Below are positions 16,397-25,439 of a DNA stretch of 64,000 nt, in pieces. The DNA lies in contig CBFIEM010000001.1 of NCBI GenBank assembly GCA_965661625.1, positions 62,001-126,000 of the forward strand, read 5' to 3'. Made by a program: the position numbers and the translations under genes. Origin of the DNA: GCA-2705995 sp965661625 (GTDB lineage Bacteria > Bacteroidota > Bacteroidia > Flavobacteriales_G > Salibacteraceae). The notes under the pieces were generated by a model. That model had not been told where the DNA came from. It worked only from the letters and a program-made list of their open reading frames with translations, and made no database searches. Numbering within the stretch: the stretch's first letter is position 1; each line of letters begins with the position of its first letter.

Positions 16397-16898
16397 AGTA
16401 GCCTCCACTCAGGAAGTTGCTCAACGTATTGCTGACTGGCAAAACGCTGGTGATCGCGTGGTTTTCACCAATGGTGTATTTGACCTATTGCATTTGGGAC
16501 ATATCGACTATTTGAGTAAAGCGGCAGACTTGGGCCAACGTTTAGTTATTGGTCTCAATGCAGATGAATCAGTGCGCACCCTTGCTAAGGGACCTGCACG
16601 ACCAATTAAAAATGATGCGAATCGCTCCCACATCCTTGCTGCCCTGACCTTTGTAGATGCTGTCGTAATGTTTAATGAACCTACCCCTTTAGCCTTGATT
16701 GAATCACTCCGTCCAGATGTACTGGTTAAGGGTGGCGATTATAACCCTTTTGAAACGGATTCAACATCAAAAACATACATTGTAGGCTCTGATTTAGTGC
16801 GCAATTGGGGTGGTGATGTTGTTGTGATTCCTTTTTTACCGGGGCATTCAACATCCACCCTCGAACAAAAAATCTTGGATGCACACACATCAACATGA
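16368..16898 (+). CDS. rfaE2: D-glycero-beta-D-manno-heptose 1-phosphate adenylyltransferase
   Basis: Makes ADP-heptose from heptose-1-phosphate for lipopolysaccharide core, equivalent to the C-terminal domain of HldE. Seen: the cytidylyltransferase-fold HxGH motif in TNGVFDLLHLGHIDYL, LNADESVRTLAKGPARPI, RSHILAAL and VLVKGGDYNP. Start ATG 16368 gives 176 residues; upstream codons in frame are inside the membrane-protein gene. It overlaps that gene by 29 bp and precedes radA by 20 bp. The kinase half (rfaE1) is not in the window. Glycerol-3-phosphate cytidylyltransferase is a relative, but the GPARPI and KGGDY motifs favour heptose. Confidence 0.93.
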   Translation: MGHWSHLQHKVASTQEVAQRIADWQNAGDRVVFTNGVFDLLHLGHIDYLSKAADLGQRLVIGLNADESVRTLAKGPARPIKNDANRSHILAALTFVDAVVMFNEPTPLALIESLRPDVLVKGGDYNPFETDSTSKTYIVGSDLVRNWGGDVVVIPFLPGHSTSTLEQKILDAHTST

Positions 16899-16918
16899 GT
16901 TCGTTACTTTAGCGTGCT

Positions 16919-18289
16919 ATGGCAAAAACGAAAACTGCTTACTTCTGTCAAAGTTGCGGAAATGAATCTTCCAAATGGGTTGGAAAGTGTCCTGCTTGCG
17001 GTGCATGGAACACCCTTGTTGAAGAAGTTATTGCCAAGTCTACAAAATCAAACCAACGCAGCGAGGTTGTTCGATCATCTAATGAGCGTCCCAAACCTAA
17101 AAACCTGAATGATGTTGCCCTCAGCGACACGCCCCGCATTCGACTCTTAGACCAAGAGCTGAACCGTGTTTTGGGAGGTGGTATTGTTCCTGGCGCACTT
17201 GTTCTTATTGGGGGCGAACCAGGAATTGGCAAATCAACCTTGCTCTTGCAAATTGCCCTACAAACACAACTTAAAATACTCTACATATCAGGCGAGGAGA
17301 GTGAACAGCAAATTAAAATGCGCGCAGGAAGAATGGGGATGTCAAACGACGCTTGTTTCTTGTTAGCAGAAACTAACACGTCGAACATCTTCCACCAAAT
17401 TCACGAATTAAATCCCGAGCTTGTAATTGTTGATTCAATTCAAACACTTCATACTGATATTATTGAGAGCTCCCCAGGTAGTATCTCACAAATCAGGGAA
17501 TGCACAGCAGAATTGATGCAATATGCTAAAACCTCAAACACGCCAGTATTATTGATTGGTCACATCACAAAAGATGGTCAAATAGCTGGGCCTAAAGTCT
17601 TGGAGCATATGGTAGATACTGTACTCCAATTTGAAGGTGACCGAAACCACATCTACCGATTATTGCGTGCAGCAAAAAACAGGTTTGGATCTACGAACGA
17701 ACTTGGCATATATGAAATGCAAGGAAGCGGCTTACGCGAAGTATCGAACCCAAGTGAAATCTTAATTTCAAACCGCGACCAACAATTAAGCGGGTCAGCA
17801 ATCGCTGCAACTATGGAAGGCTTGCGGCCTATGCTCATCGAAACGCAGGCTTTAGTTAGCACCGCCGCCTATGGAACTCCTCAACGAACAACCACGGGGT
17901 TTGACTTGCGCAGGATGAACATGTTGCTTGCAGTTTTGGAAAAACGCTGTGGTTTCAAGCTAGGAATTAAAGACGTCTTCTTAAATATCGCCGGAGGCAT
18001 ACGCGTTGATGACCCTGCTATTGACTTAGCCGTAGTAGCTGCAATTTTAAGCAGTAATGAAGACATCCCCATTAAACCACAGACCTGCTTTGCAGCTGAA
18101 GTAGGTTTGAGCGGCGAACTCCGTCCGGTTACACGCATTGAACAACGCATTCGGGAATCTGAAAAGTTGGGCTTCGAACAAATCCATGTTAGCGCTTATA
18201 ACCTTAAGGGAATAGATCCAGGTTCTTTTGGTATTCAGGTGATCGCTTCAAGAAAAATTGAAGAAGTGTTTCAGTCGCTTTTCGGTTAA
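16919..18289 (+). CDS. radA: DNA repair protein RadA (Sms)
   Basis: RecA-like ATPase/helicase that promotes branch migration in recombination and repair. 456 residues, standard. Domains in order: N-terminal C4 zinc finger (CQSCG...CPACG), RecA-like core with Walker A GEPGIGKST near 105 and Walker B LVIVDSIQT, the RadA signature KNRFGSTNELG, and a C-terminal Lon-like domain (GGIRVDDPAIDLAVVAAILSS; VGLSGELRPV). Start ATG 16919. Last gene of the panC-led group, although TTACTTTAG 6 bp upstream may give it its own promoter. No clear terminator follows; only a T-rich stretch near 18350. Confidence 0.97.
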   Translation: MAKTKTAYFCQSCGNESSKWVGKCPACGAWNTLVEEVIAKSTKSNQRSEVVRSSNERPKPKNLNDVALSDTPRIRLLDQELNRVLGGGIVPGALVLIGGEPGIGKSTLLLQIALQTQLKILYISGEESEQQIKMRAGRMGMSNDACFLLAETNTSNIFHQIHELNPELVIVDSIQTLHTDIIESSPGSISQIRECTAELMQYAKTSNTPVLLIGHITKDGQIAGPKVLEHMVDTVLQFEGDRNHIYRLLRAAKNRFGSTNELGIYEMQGSGLREVSNPSEILISNRDQQLSGSAIAATMEGLRPMLIETQALVSTAAYGTPQRTTTGFDLRRMNMLLAVLEKRCGFKLGIKDVFLNIAGGIRVDDPAIDLAVVAAILSSNEDIPIKPQTCFAAEVGLSGELRPVTRIEQRIRESEKLGFEQIHVSAYNLKGIDPGSFGIQVIASRKIEEVFQSLFG

Positions 18290-18426
18290 TATTTGGTTGA
18301 TTTACAGCAATTTAAAGCGCCTGTAATTCATAACACTGGTGCTGATTATTCTTTTTTTTCAGGAAAATAAATCCACATCTGATTGTGTGTCGTAGGTACT
18401 AACCGAACACCAAAAACAATCAACAC

Positions 18427-20844
18427 ATGTGGAGAAACATTACAAGCCTTTTCGTTTTAAGTGCACTGAGTCTTACAGCATTTACACAGCCTGCACCTCC
18501 AACTCCGAATGGACCAAATGCAAGCCCTATCGATGATTACTTACCAGTTCTAGCAGCAATAGCAGGACTTATCGGCATTGTTGTAACTCAACCACGTCTT
18601 CGCCCTTTGCTATTACGCTCACTCAGTACCGCATGTTTCGGATTATTGGTGAGTATTGGTTTTGCACAAAACACTTACTATACCTGTAATACCTCTTCGG
18701 GTACCAACTTAAGCGGAAGCACAACAGGATCTTGTGGAGTTGCAGAAGCGACATGGAACCAGCCTGGAAATACCATTATTGTTCAAAGTGGAGATCTATT
18801 CACCGCTCCAGATCCAAATTTTACCTTCCTCTGCAATGTAACCATTGAAGATGGTGGTTTCTTAATCCTGAACAAGGTGGGAAACAAACGTGACTTCAAC
18901 TTTGCAAATGGAACATACCTCCGAGTGGAAGGAACCCTAAATACTTCAAATAATGTATCCTTAAACCTCAATGGTGTTGTTGAAGTTACGCCCACTGGAA
19001 ATTTGAACAACAGCGGAAGTAGTAACAACGAGGTCACTATTGGAACAACCGGGTCTATCTGGGTTGCTGGAAGTATTTCTTCTGGAGGAGATTTTACAGT
19101 TAATGGAGCAGCAAATATTAGCGGCTTTTTGACAGCACTTGATGTAGTTGTAGACGGTTACGTAAATGGTTCTGGAACTATTGTAGGAAACAATAGCATT
19201 GGTGGTTCTGGAACCATTAACGGCGAAACAACTTCTGTAATTTCAAGTCCATTAAACCTAGTTGGGTTAGGCTTTGAGTGGAACGGAAATCAATGGGTTG
19301 GAACTGCTTCGGGAAGTTCCAAGAGTGGTTTAACCACATTGGATAAAGCCATTATTGCTGGTGCTGATTACAGCACATCTAATGGACCCATTATCGCCGC
19401 AGCTTTAGAAGTAGCCAGTGGATCACTAATTATTGAAGATGGAGATTCGGTAATTATTAGTGGTAAAGTATTGAATAACGCAACCATAGAAGTAATCGAT
19501 AATGGAATGATTGACGCATTCGCGATCAACAGTAACTCTACTGGACAAGTAATTGCAAAACGGAATTTCTCGCGCACCGGATGGCATATGATGGGATTCC
19601 CAACCACTGGAAGTCAAACACTAAGTTCGATCAATGCCTCAGGAATAAGCTTTGACGTGAGTCAAACAGCAGCACAAAATGTATATCAGTGGGATGCAAG
19701 TAACTCACAATGGACATTCCCATCTAGCTCTACCAGCATAGCGAGTGAAGCATTTATTATCTACGCCGATAGCGCTAATGGAAGTCTGACGCTAAACATG
19801 GATGCTACAGACCTCAACTTGGGTTCAACAGATTTGTTCTTTACATACCACAACCCGGGAGCTGCAACCAACGGAAGTACTACCAATGGCACAGATTGGA
19901 CCTCAACGGTAACAGATGGGTTCAACCTACTTGCCAATCACTTCCCTGGATTCATTGATTGGGATTTAGTGGGAAACCTCCCGAACTCCTTCGATAATGC
20001 TGTTTACGTATGGGATGGAAATGGTTACAAAAGCTATGTGAATGGTATAGGTGATCAAGAAGCGCGCTTTATCGCTCCAAATCAAGCCTTTTTCATGCGC
20101 AACACAAGCGGAGCTGGACTGCTTAACATCAGCCCTTCAGCAATTACCCAAACCCCTAGCACATTTAACGATGTTTTTAAAACCGCACCCAGTCAATTAC
20201 GCCTTGTGGTATCTGGTCAAACAGACACTGCTTCCACATGGTTAACAGAAGACCCATATGCCACGAATGGATTTGATGGATCTTTCGATGCTATTTACAT
20301 GACACCCCTCAACAACAGCCTACAATTTAACTCAGTAAATATGAGCGATAGCAGCGCCTACAGTATTCAAACAACTCCAAATTTATCAGCTTCTGACTTG
20401 GTGCTGAGCTTCAACGCGCCTCAGCAAGATGGAAACGCCTTCACCATTGCACTAGACCCTGCATTTCGTGGACAATACAATCATGTTTACCTGCGTGACA
20501 AGGTGAATGGTCAAGTGGTTGACTTAATGCAAATGAACTACACTTTTTCTCAAGATGAAAGTGCTCCTGCTCAGCGATTTGGAATTGTATTTAAGCAAAC
20601 TGAAACCACAACTGGAGTTTATGAGTCTGAATCATTTCAAGGAGCGCACGTTTGGGTTCAGAACGGAGGACTTCAAGCAAAAGGATTAAACGGTGTTCGC
20701 TCTGTTCAACTCTACGCGATCAATGGTGAAGTATTAGATGATGCTATCCAGTTGACTGATATCGCAATACCCCAAAACGGACTGTATATTGTGCGCGTTT
20801 CAACTGAGGCAGGAACGTATACTCAAAAATTGACAGCTTTTTAG
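18427..20844 (+). CDS. Secreted type IX cargo protein with a second, internal signal-like segment
   Basis: 805 residues. The C-terminal 75 residues (from about GVYESESFQGAHVW, ending RVSTEAGTYTQKLTAF) form a type A sorting domain, so export through the type IX system to the surface is expected. The middle is Asn/Ser/Gly/Thr-rich beta sequence with repeated 'NG..'-type turns, adhesin-like, with no enzyme motif. The N-terminus is strange: a signal peptide (1-21), a PPTPNGPNASPIDDY stretch plus one helix (38-52), like the end of the small Bacteroidota 'PID' proteins, and then a second complete signal-like segment (61-81: basic LLLR, hydrophobic core, SIGFAQ). A TTG at codon 61 (18607) could be the start of a conventional precursor. 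A strong terminator follows. Confidence 0.85.
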   Translation: MWRNITSLFVLSALSLTAFTQPAPPTPNGPNASPIDDYLPVLAAIAGLIGIVVTQPRLRPLLLRSLSTACFGLLVSIGFAQNTYYTCNTSSGTNLSGSTTGSCGVAEATWNQPGNTIIVQSGDLFTAPDPNFTFLCNVTIEDGGFLILNKVGNKRDFNFANGTYLRVEGTLNTSNNVSLNLNGVVEVTPTGNLNNSGSSNNEVTIGTTGSIWVAGSISSGGDFTVNGAANISGFLTALDVVVDGYVNGSGTIVGNNSIGGSGTINGETTSVISSPLNLVGLGFEWNGNQWVGTASGSSKSGLTTLDKAIIAGADYSTSNGPIIAAALEVASGSLIIEDGDSVIISGKVLNNATIEVIDNGMIDAFAINSNSTGQVIAKRNFSRTGWHMMGFPTTGSQTLSSINASGISFDVSQTAAQNVYQWDASNSQWTFPSSSTSIASEAFIIYADSANGSLTLNMDATDLNLGSTDLFFTYHNPGAATNGSTTNGTDWTSTVTDGFNLLANHFPGFIDWDLVGNLPNSFDNAVYVWDGNGYKSYVNGIGDQEARFIAPNQAFFMRNTSGAGLLNISPSAITQTPSTFNDVFKTAPSQLRLVVSGQTDTASTWLTEDPYATNGFDGSFDAIYMTPLNNSLQFNSVNMSDSSAYSIQTTPNLSASDLVLSFNAPQQDGNAFTIALDPAFRGQYNHVYLRDKVNGQVVDLMQMNYTFSQDESAPAQRFGIVFKQTETTTGVYESESFQGAHVWVQNGGLQAKGLNGVRSVQLYAINGEVLDDAIQLTDIAIPQNGLYIVRVSTEAGTYTQKLTAF

Positions 20845-20873
20845 GTTGGTTGGTGACCCGGTGGTTCGGGTTG

Positions 20874-20901
20874 GCCCCGCTGCGTGCAGCGGGGCTTTTT
20901 T
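20874..20901 (+). terminator. Strong intrinsic terminator
   Basis: GCCCCGCTG-CGTG-CAGCGGGGC (20874-20895), nine G-C-rich pairs, followed by TTTTTT. It is 29 bp after the stop at 20844. A weaker ACCCG/CGGGT hairpin precedes it. Confidence 0.93.
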
Positions 20902-21082
20902 GGTATAACTTTTTACGTCTCACCCCCAGCTGCCGTAATTTATGTTAATCTTCACGTCACAGCTTCTATAAGTGCCTGATAATCCTCATGATGAGCGATC
21001 TGACTACTCCACTAGTAATTGACCATTTAAAAGTACCATTGAAACCTCTATTTTGGCTATAACAAAGTCTCTAATTAAAGTT

Positions 21083-21107
21083 TAATTTTGCCCTCGAACA
21101 GGAGGTG
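21083..21107 (+). promoter_or_regulatory. purF -7 element and strong Shine-Dalgarno
   Basis: A perfect -7 TAATTTTG lies at 21083-21090; a -33 box at standard spacing is not evident. GGAGGTG at 21101-21107 is a near-ideal ribosome binding site 4 bp before ATG 21112, unusual in this phylum and decisive for the start. The 180 bp before it, back to the terminator, shows no gene. Confidence 0.6.
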
Positions 21108-21111
21108 TTTT

Positions 21112-23013
21112 ATGAGTGATGCAATACAACACGAATGCGGCATCGCATTTATTAGGCTACGCAAACCGCTAGCATACTACCAAAAGAAGTATGGAACAAG
21201 CTTTTACGGGCTTAACAAGCTCTACCTCCTCATGGAGAAGCAACATAACCGCGGACAAGATGGTGTTGGTGTGGCAAATATTAAAATTGATACAGAACCG
21301 GGTACGCGCTACATCTCACGTCACCGATCTGTTTCTAATAAACCCATTCAAGACACCTTCGATCACATCAACAGTCGTTTTCAACGACTTGCAGAAGAAA
21401 ACCCTTCAAAACTTCACGACACCGCTTGGCTAAAAGAAAATGAAGCCTTTACCGGCGAACTCTTTTTAGGTCATTTGCGCTACGGAACTTTCGGTAAAAA
21501 CTCCATAGAGGCCTGCCACCCTTTCCTGCGGCAAAACAACTGGAAAACGAGAAACTTAGTGGTTGCGGGTAATTTCAACCTCACTAACGTAGACGAGCTA
21601 TTCGATTTTATGGTAAGTATTGGTCAGCACCCCAAGGAAAAAGCCGATACCGTTACGGTGATGGAAAAAATTGGCCACTTCTTGGATGAAGAAAATGAGC
21701 GGCTGTTCCAGGAATTTAAGCAAATGGGCTACTCGTATGAAGAAATTAGTGACCGAATAGCTGCCAATTTAGATGTGCAAAAAATATTACAACACGCATC
21801 CATTGATTGGGATGGAGGATATGTGATGTGCGGATTAATGGGCCATGGCGATTCGTTTGTTTTCCGTGATCCGAATGGTATTCGTCCAGCATACTACTAT
21901 GTTGACGATGAAATTGTGGTAGCAGCAAGCGAAAGACCTGCCATACAAACTGCGTTCAATGTGCCCTTTGAATCACTTCAAGAGCTTACACCAGGATCTG
22001 CACTTATCACCAAAAAAGATGGGTCAGTTAGTGAACAAGTTATCATTGAAGCGGGAGAAAAAAAGTCCTGCTCTTTTGAACGTGTTTATTTTTCTCGGGG
22101 GAGCGATCGCGAAATTTACCGCGAGCGCCAAAAGCTTGGTAGCAATGTCACGCCTGCCATATTAAAGGAAATTAATAACGACTTCGGAAATACGGTATTT
22201 TCCTTCATTCCCAATACAGCAGAAACATCATTTTACGGAATGGTAAAAGCCGCAGAGGAGGCGCTTAATGTAATTAAGGTCGATCAGCTCAAAGCATTGG
22301 GGGATGGTGCAACGCCGGCGCAAATCGAAGAGATACTCAAGTTTACTCCACGCGCTGAAAAAATTGCCATCAAGGATGCCAAATTACGTACGTTCATCAC
22401 TGAGGATTCGTCGCGCGATGACTTAGTAGCTCACGTTTACGACATCACTTATGGGACCATCAAAGACAATCAAGACTCACTCGTTATCATTGATGATTCG
22501 ATTGTTAGAGGAACAACCTTGCGCCAAAGTATCTTGCGTATCCTCGACCGATTAAAACCCAAAAAGATTGTCGTTGTATCATCTGCACCTCAGATCCGTT
22601 ACCCCGATTGCTATGGAATTGATATGGCTAAAATGGGCGATTTCATTGCCTTTAGGGCTGCTGTAGCCTTGCTAAAAGATCGCGGAATGGAACAGCTTAT
22701 TGATGAAACCTACCGCAAGTGTAAGGAACAAGCAAACGGCCGTAAAGAGCACATGAAGAATTATGTAAAGGAAATTTATGCTCCATTCTCGCCGGAAGAA
22801 ATCTCAGATAAAATCGCCGAATTACTTACCCCTCCAGACATTAATGCGGAGGTTAAAATTATCTATCAAACATTAGAAGGATTGCATAACGCATGCCCTA
22901 AAAATTTGGGTGACTGGTATTTCTCTGGAGATTATCCAACTCCAGGAGGAACAAAAGTTGTTAATCGTGCCTTTATGAACTTCGTAGAAGGTAAGAATGA
23001 GCGCGCTTACTAG
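21112..23013 (+). CDS. purF: Amidophosphoribosyltransferase, long Bacteroidota form
   Basis: First step of purine synthesis: PRPP + glutamine to phosphoribosylamine. At 633 residues it is much longer than E. coli PurF (about 505) and corresponds to the long paralogue I know from Bacteroidota. Seen: glutaminase nucleophile candidate Cys9 in HECGIAFIRLR after an eight-residue leader that would need removal, KQHNRGQDGVGVA, GHLRYGTFG, and the PRPP-binding motif VIIDDSIVRGTTL near 460. Extra sequence lies between the domains (about 180-215 and 370-430) and at the C-terminus. The start at 21112 is set by the Shine-Dalgarno GGAGGTG. Whether it makes phosphoribosylamine or a related product is not provable here. 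Confidence 0.9.
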   Translation: MSDAIQHECGIAFIRLRKPLAYYQKKYGTSFYGLNKLYLLMEKQHNRGQDGVGVANIKIDTEPGTRYISRHRSVSNKPIQDTFDHINSRFQRLAEENPSKLHDTAWLKENEAFTGELFLGHLRYGTFGKNSIEACHPFLRQNNWKTRNLVVAGNFNLTNVDELFDFMVSIGQHPKEKADTVTVMEKIGHFLDEENERLFQEFKQMGYSYEEISDRIAANLDVQKILQHASIDWDGGYVMCGLMGHGDSFVFRDPNGIRPAYYYVDDEIVVAASERPAIQTAFNVPFESLQELTPGSALITKKDGSVSEQVIIEAGEKKSCSFERVYFSRGSDREIYRERQKLGSNVTPAILKEINNDFGNTVFSFIPNTAETSFYGMVKAAEEALNVIKVDQLKALGDGATPAQIEEILKFTPRAEKIAIKDAKLRTFITEDSSRDDLVAHVYDITYGTIKDNQDSLVIIDDSIVRGTTLRQSILRILDRLKPKKIVVVSSAPQIRYPDCYGIDMAKMGDFIAFRAAVALLKDRGMEQLIDETYRKCKEQANGRKEHMKNYVKEIYAPFSPEEISDKIAELLTPPDINAEVKIIYQTLEGLHNACPKNLGDWYFSGDYPTPGGTKVVNRAFMNFVEGKNERAY

Positions 23014-23079
23014 GTCGAATCATTGCGTAGTGCCTTTTGCGAGATTATTTGCTTAAGCGATATCAAGCCGGTTAGGAGA

Positions 23080-23673
23080 ATGAAAGGAATTGTTAAGGCA
23101 AATACGGTTGATGCTTATTTACAGCCTATCCGCGCTCAACTTGTAGGGCTCATCGAATCAAAGGCTACGGTCTTAGAGCTTGGATGTGGAACGGGTGATT
23201 TACTACTTAAGCTTTCCCATAAAATAAAGTCAGGTGTAGGCATTGACAAATCTGAAGCATTGATTGCATATGCGCGTGATCAAATGAATACCCGTAAGGT
23301 TAAAAACCTAGAGTTTAAGGCGCAGGAGCTCACAAAAGCCTCTTCCTTAGCACCTGAAGTAGATTACGCTGTAGCTAGTCTGCTGTTCCATTTGCTTCCA
23401 TGGGACAATGCACTTTCCTTGCTGGAAAAAATGATTGCGGTGTCTGATAACATCATTATTTGTGGTTTTAACAAACCTCAAACCTTCAAACAGAAAGCCC
23501 TCCTTTGGTTTGACCAAAGGTTTACCAGTCATTATTCTTATTTCCGTAAATATCAAGAAAATGGTTTTACTGAAGGACTGCTAAACACCATGGAGCACTT
23601 AACCTATCAACGTATTGACACGTTTGATCCAGTGATTAAAATTTATACCATTACTAAACCCATCAAAAGCTGA
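23080..23673 (+). CDS. SAM-dependent class I methyltransferase
   Basis: A 197-residue Rossmann-fold methyltransferase of unknown substrate. Motif I is VLELGCGTGDLLLKL (about 31-45), an acidic ribose-binding residue follows in VGIDKSEALIAYARDQM, and motif IV is near VDYAVASLLFHLLPW. The C-terminal half (KALLWFDQRFTSHYSYFRKYQENG) is basic and aromatic. It starts at ATG 23080, preceded by TTAGGAGA; an in-frame extension to 23023 has no conserved sequence. It lies 66 bp after purF on the same strand and may be co-transcribed. Small-molecule or lipid methylation are equally possible. Confidence 0.82.
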   Translation: MKGIVKANTVDAYLQPIRAQLVGLIESKATVLELGCGTGDLLLKLSHKIKSGVGIDKSEALIAYARDQMNTRKVKNLEFKAQELTKASSLAPEVDYAVASLLFHLLPWDNALSLLEKMIAVSDNIIICGFNKPQTFKQKALLWFDQRFTSHYSYFRKYQENGFTEGLLNTMEHLTYQRIDTFDPVIKIYTITKPIKS

Positions 23674-23716
23674 ATTGCAAGAAAACGCATTTTAGCAGAA
23701 CCATTGAACGCGTGCA

Positions 23717-23818
23717 ATGAAGTTTATCTACTGCTTTGTGTTAATTCTATTTTCTACTGTCCTTTGCGGACAAGAGCTCAATGCTGAGTTAGTCCGTGAA
23801 ATTGAACGCAGAGTTTAA
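23717..23818 (+). pseudogene. 33-residue secreted ORF, probably a truncated gene remnant
   Basis: ATG 23717 opens a 33-codon ORF whose first 18 residues are a textbook signal peptide (MKFIYCFVLILFSTVLCG), followed by QELNAELVREIERRV and a TAA stop. The post-signal stretch resembles the start of CAP/SCP-like secreted proteins (a short leader then a helix ending in an ERRVN/EYR-type motif), but no continuation is readable in any frame beyond about 15 codons. It is either a genuine tiny secreted peptide or the remains of a longer gene stopped by mutation and deletion. The rest of this 347-bp gap (23819-24020) shows nothing I can support. Confidence 0.4.
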
Positions 23819-24020
23819 CTTAATCGTTCAGCGGAATTGCTCTAGTTTATTTTGAGGGATAAGGCATAAATTATATCACAGTGGATTCATCCTTCTGATC
23901 TAGCAATTGGTAGCGTTTCTTGATTCTCTGCATTTATTCTAAAACAATTAAAGGCATTCAATCCTTTTAAGTTAGAACCCTTCGCACGCATACAATTGGG
24001 TACTTAAATAGAAATACGCT

Positions 24021-24554
24021 ATGATTCAAAACGTTGTGCTTACAATGGTGCTATTTGCATTTAATACATCCAACGTGATTATTGATTTTACAAAACAAAC
24101 CGCCCTTTCGAACTGGCAAGTTGTAGATGATGTGGTTATGGGCGGTAAGTCAAGTGGTTCGTTTGGGATAACTAAAAACGGATACGGGGTTTTTGAAGGC
24201 CGAGTTTCACTTGAGAATAATGGAGGGTTTTCATCCGTTCGCCATCGCATGGATAGGTGTCCAGTTCAAAATCACAAGTTCATTACAATTCGCCTGAAAG
24301 GAGACGGAAAAAGCTATCAGTTTCGTGTTAAAGCTAATTCAGGTGATTCTTATTCCTACATATTTCCGTTTAGCACCTCTGGAAAATGGGAAGAAGTAAA
24401 AATTCCGTTGGAGGCCATGTACCCATCTTTCAGGGGTAGAAAGCTCAACTTGCCAACATTCAACCATGATTTCATTACAGAGGTAACGTTCCTCATTGCC
24501 AACAAAAAAGAAGAATCGTTTAAGCTTCTGGTTGACCGCATTTGTTTGGAATAA
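24021..24554 (+). CDS. CIA30 (NDUFAF1-like) domain protein
   Basis: A 177-residue protein that is nearly all one CIA30 domain: a jelly-roll of about 155 residues. Markers: WQVVDDVVMGGKSSGSF near 30-46, FEGRVSLENNGGFSSVRHR, TIRLKGDGKSYQFRVKA, and a FLIANKKEESFKLLVDRI end. In mitochondria the family helps assemble respiratory complex I; bacterial members are of unknown function and look carbohydrate-binding in fold. The first 15 residues are hydrophobic (VVLTMVLFAF) and could be a weak signal. No complex I genes lie nearby, so the assembly role should not be assumed. Start ATG 24021. Confidence 0.85.
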   Translation: MIQNVVLTMVLFAFNTSNVIIDFTKQTALSNWQVVDDVVMGGKSSGSFGITKNGYGVFEGRVSLENNGGFSSVRHRMDRCPVQNHKFITIRLKGDGKSYQFRVKANSGDSYSYIFPFSTSGKWEEVKIPLEAMYPSFRGRKLNLPTFNHDFITEVTFLIANKKEESFKLLVDRICLE

Positions 24555-24608
24555 CACTTACCGCATACCTGCTGCCTTCCCTAACCTTTTGGTTATCTTG
24601 GTGCCTCC

Positions 24609-25379
24609 ATGGTAGACAAACAGTTTGTTTTTATTGGCGGCCTGCATCGCAGTGGCACTTCAGTTCTTCACCGTATTCTAAGTGAGGCCCCAGAAATATC
24701 GGGATTCCAAAACACATCCGTCCCAGAAAACGAAGGACAGCATCTTCAACAAGTATTTCCAACTGCTAAATCTTTGGGAGGTCCCGGAGCCTTCGCGCTT
24801 CACCCATCAGCTCACTTAACTGAAAGTAGTCCCTTGAATACGCCAATTAGTAAGGCAAACTTGTTAGCCGCCTGGCAGCCCCACTGGGATAATACTAAAA
24901 GGATTTACATCGAAAAATCTCCCCCAAACCTAATTCGCAGAAGGTTTTTACAAGCGTTGTTTCCCAATGCGCTATTCATTACAATAATTAGACATCCACT
25001 TGCCGTTTCACTTGCCACTCAAAAGTGGTCAACCAAAACGTTGCCGCAGCTCATTCAACATTGGTTGACAGCACATCGCATTTACCGTTCGGATTCATCA
25101 GCTGTAAATCAACAGGCAACACTAAGCTACGAGCAGCTTTGCAGACATCCTTCCACATGTTTGGAACTACTTGAAAAGCTTCTCCAAACGGAGCTGCCAT
25201 TGAACGAGGAATTACACAACTATAACCAACAATACTTTGACTACTGGCATAAAATACCGTGGTGGCGAATCGACAGAAGCGTTACACAACAACGTTGCCT
25301 CAATTCCTTTGAATCTGACGTACGCGAGTTTGGTTATAGCTTGAAAGACCTTACTGCATTTCCAAAACACCCGAATTGA
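24609..25379 (+). CDS. Sulfotransferase family protein
   Basis: A 256-residue PAPS-dependent sulfotransferase-like protein. The 5'-phosphosulfate loop is GGLHRSGTSVLHRIL (about 10-24), and the 3'-phosphate-binding strand and helix is FITIIRHPLAVSLATQKWS (about 126-144) with the conserved Arg and following Ser. KSPPNLIRRRFL before it is typical of bacterial Sulfotransfer_3 proteins. There is no signal peptide or membrane anchor, so it acts in the cytoplasm. Acceptor unknown; glycans, lipids or small metabolites are possible. Start ATG 24609, 54 bp after the CIA30 gene. It ends 60 bp before the dehydrogenase that starts the 3-hydroxyanthranilate cluster, which has its own -7 box. Confidence 0.87.
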   Translation: MVDKQFVFIGGLHRSGTSVLHRILSEAPEISGFQNTSVPENEGQHLQQVFPTAKSLGGPGAFALHPSAHLTESSPLNTPISKANLLAAWQPHWDNTKRIYIEKSPPNLIRRRFLQALFPNALFITIIRHPLAVSLATQKWSTKTLPQLIQHWLTAHRIYRSDSSAVNQQATLSYEQLCRHPSTCLELLEKLLQTELPLNEELHNYNQQYFDYWHKIPWWRIDRSVTQQRCLNSFESDVREFGYSLKDLTAFPKHPN

Positions 25380-25413
25380 ATTGAATCACATAGCCCCTGC
25401 AGCCCATTTTCAC

Positions 25414-25421
25414 TACCTTTG
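25414..25421 (+). promoter_or_regulatory. -7 element of 3-hydroxyanthranilate cluster
   Basis: Perfect TACCTTTG, 18 bp before ATG 25440. No -33 match at standard distance. It overlaps an in-frame TTG at 25419, which is therefore not the start codon. Confidence 0.5.
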
Positions 25422-25439
25422 AAAATCGAAGAATTCAGC

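Noticed and set aside
20988..21062. 24-codon ORF between the terminator and purF
   Set aside because: No signal, helix or motif, no visible ribosome site, and it would end before the purF promoter; probably chance.
25419..25439. TTG start for the semialdehyde dehydrogenase
   Set aside because: It overlaps the -7 box TACCTTTG; the ATG at 25440 starts the conserved family sequence.
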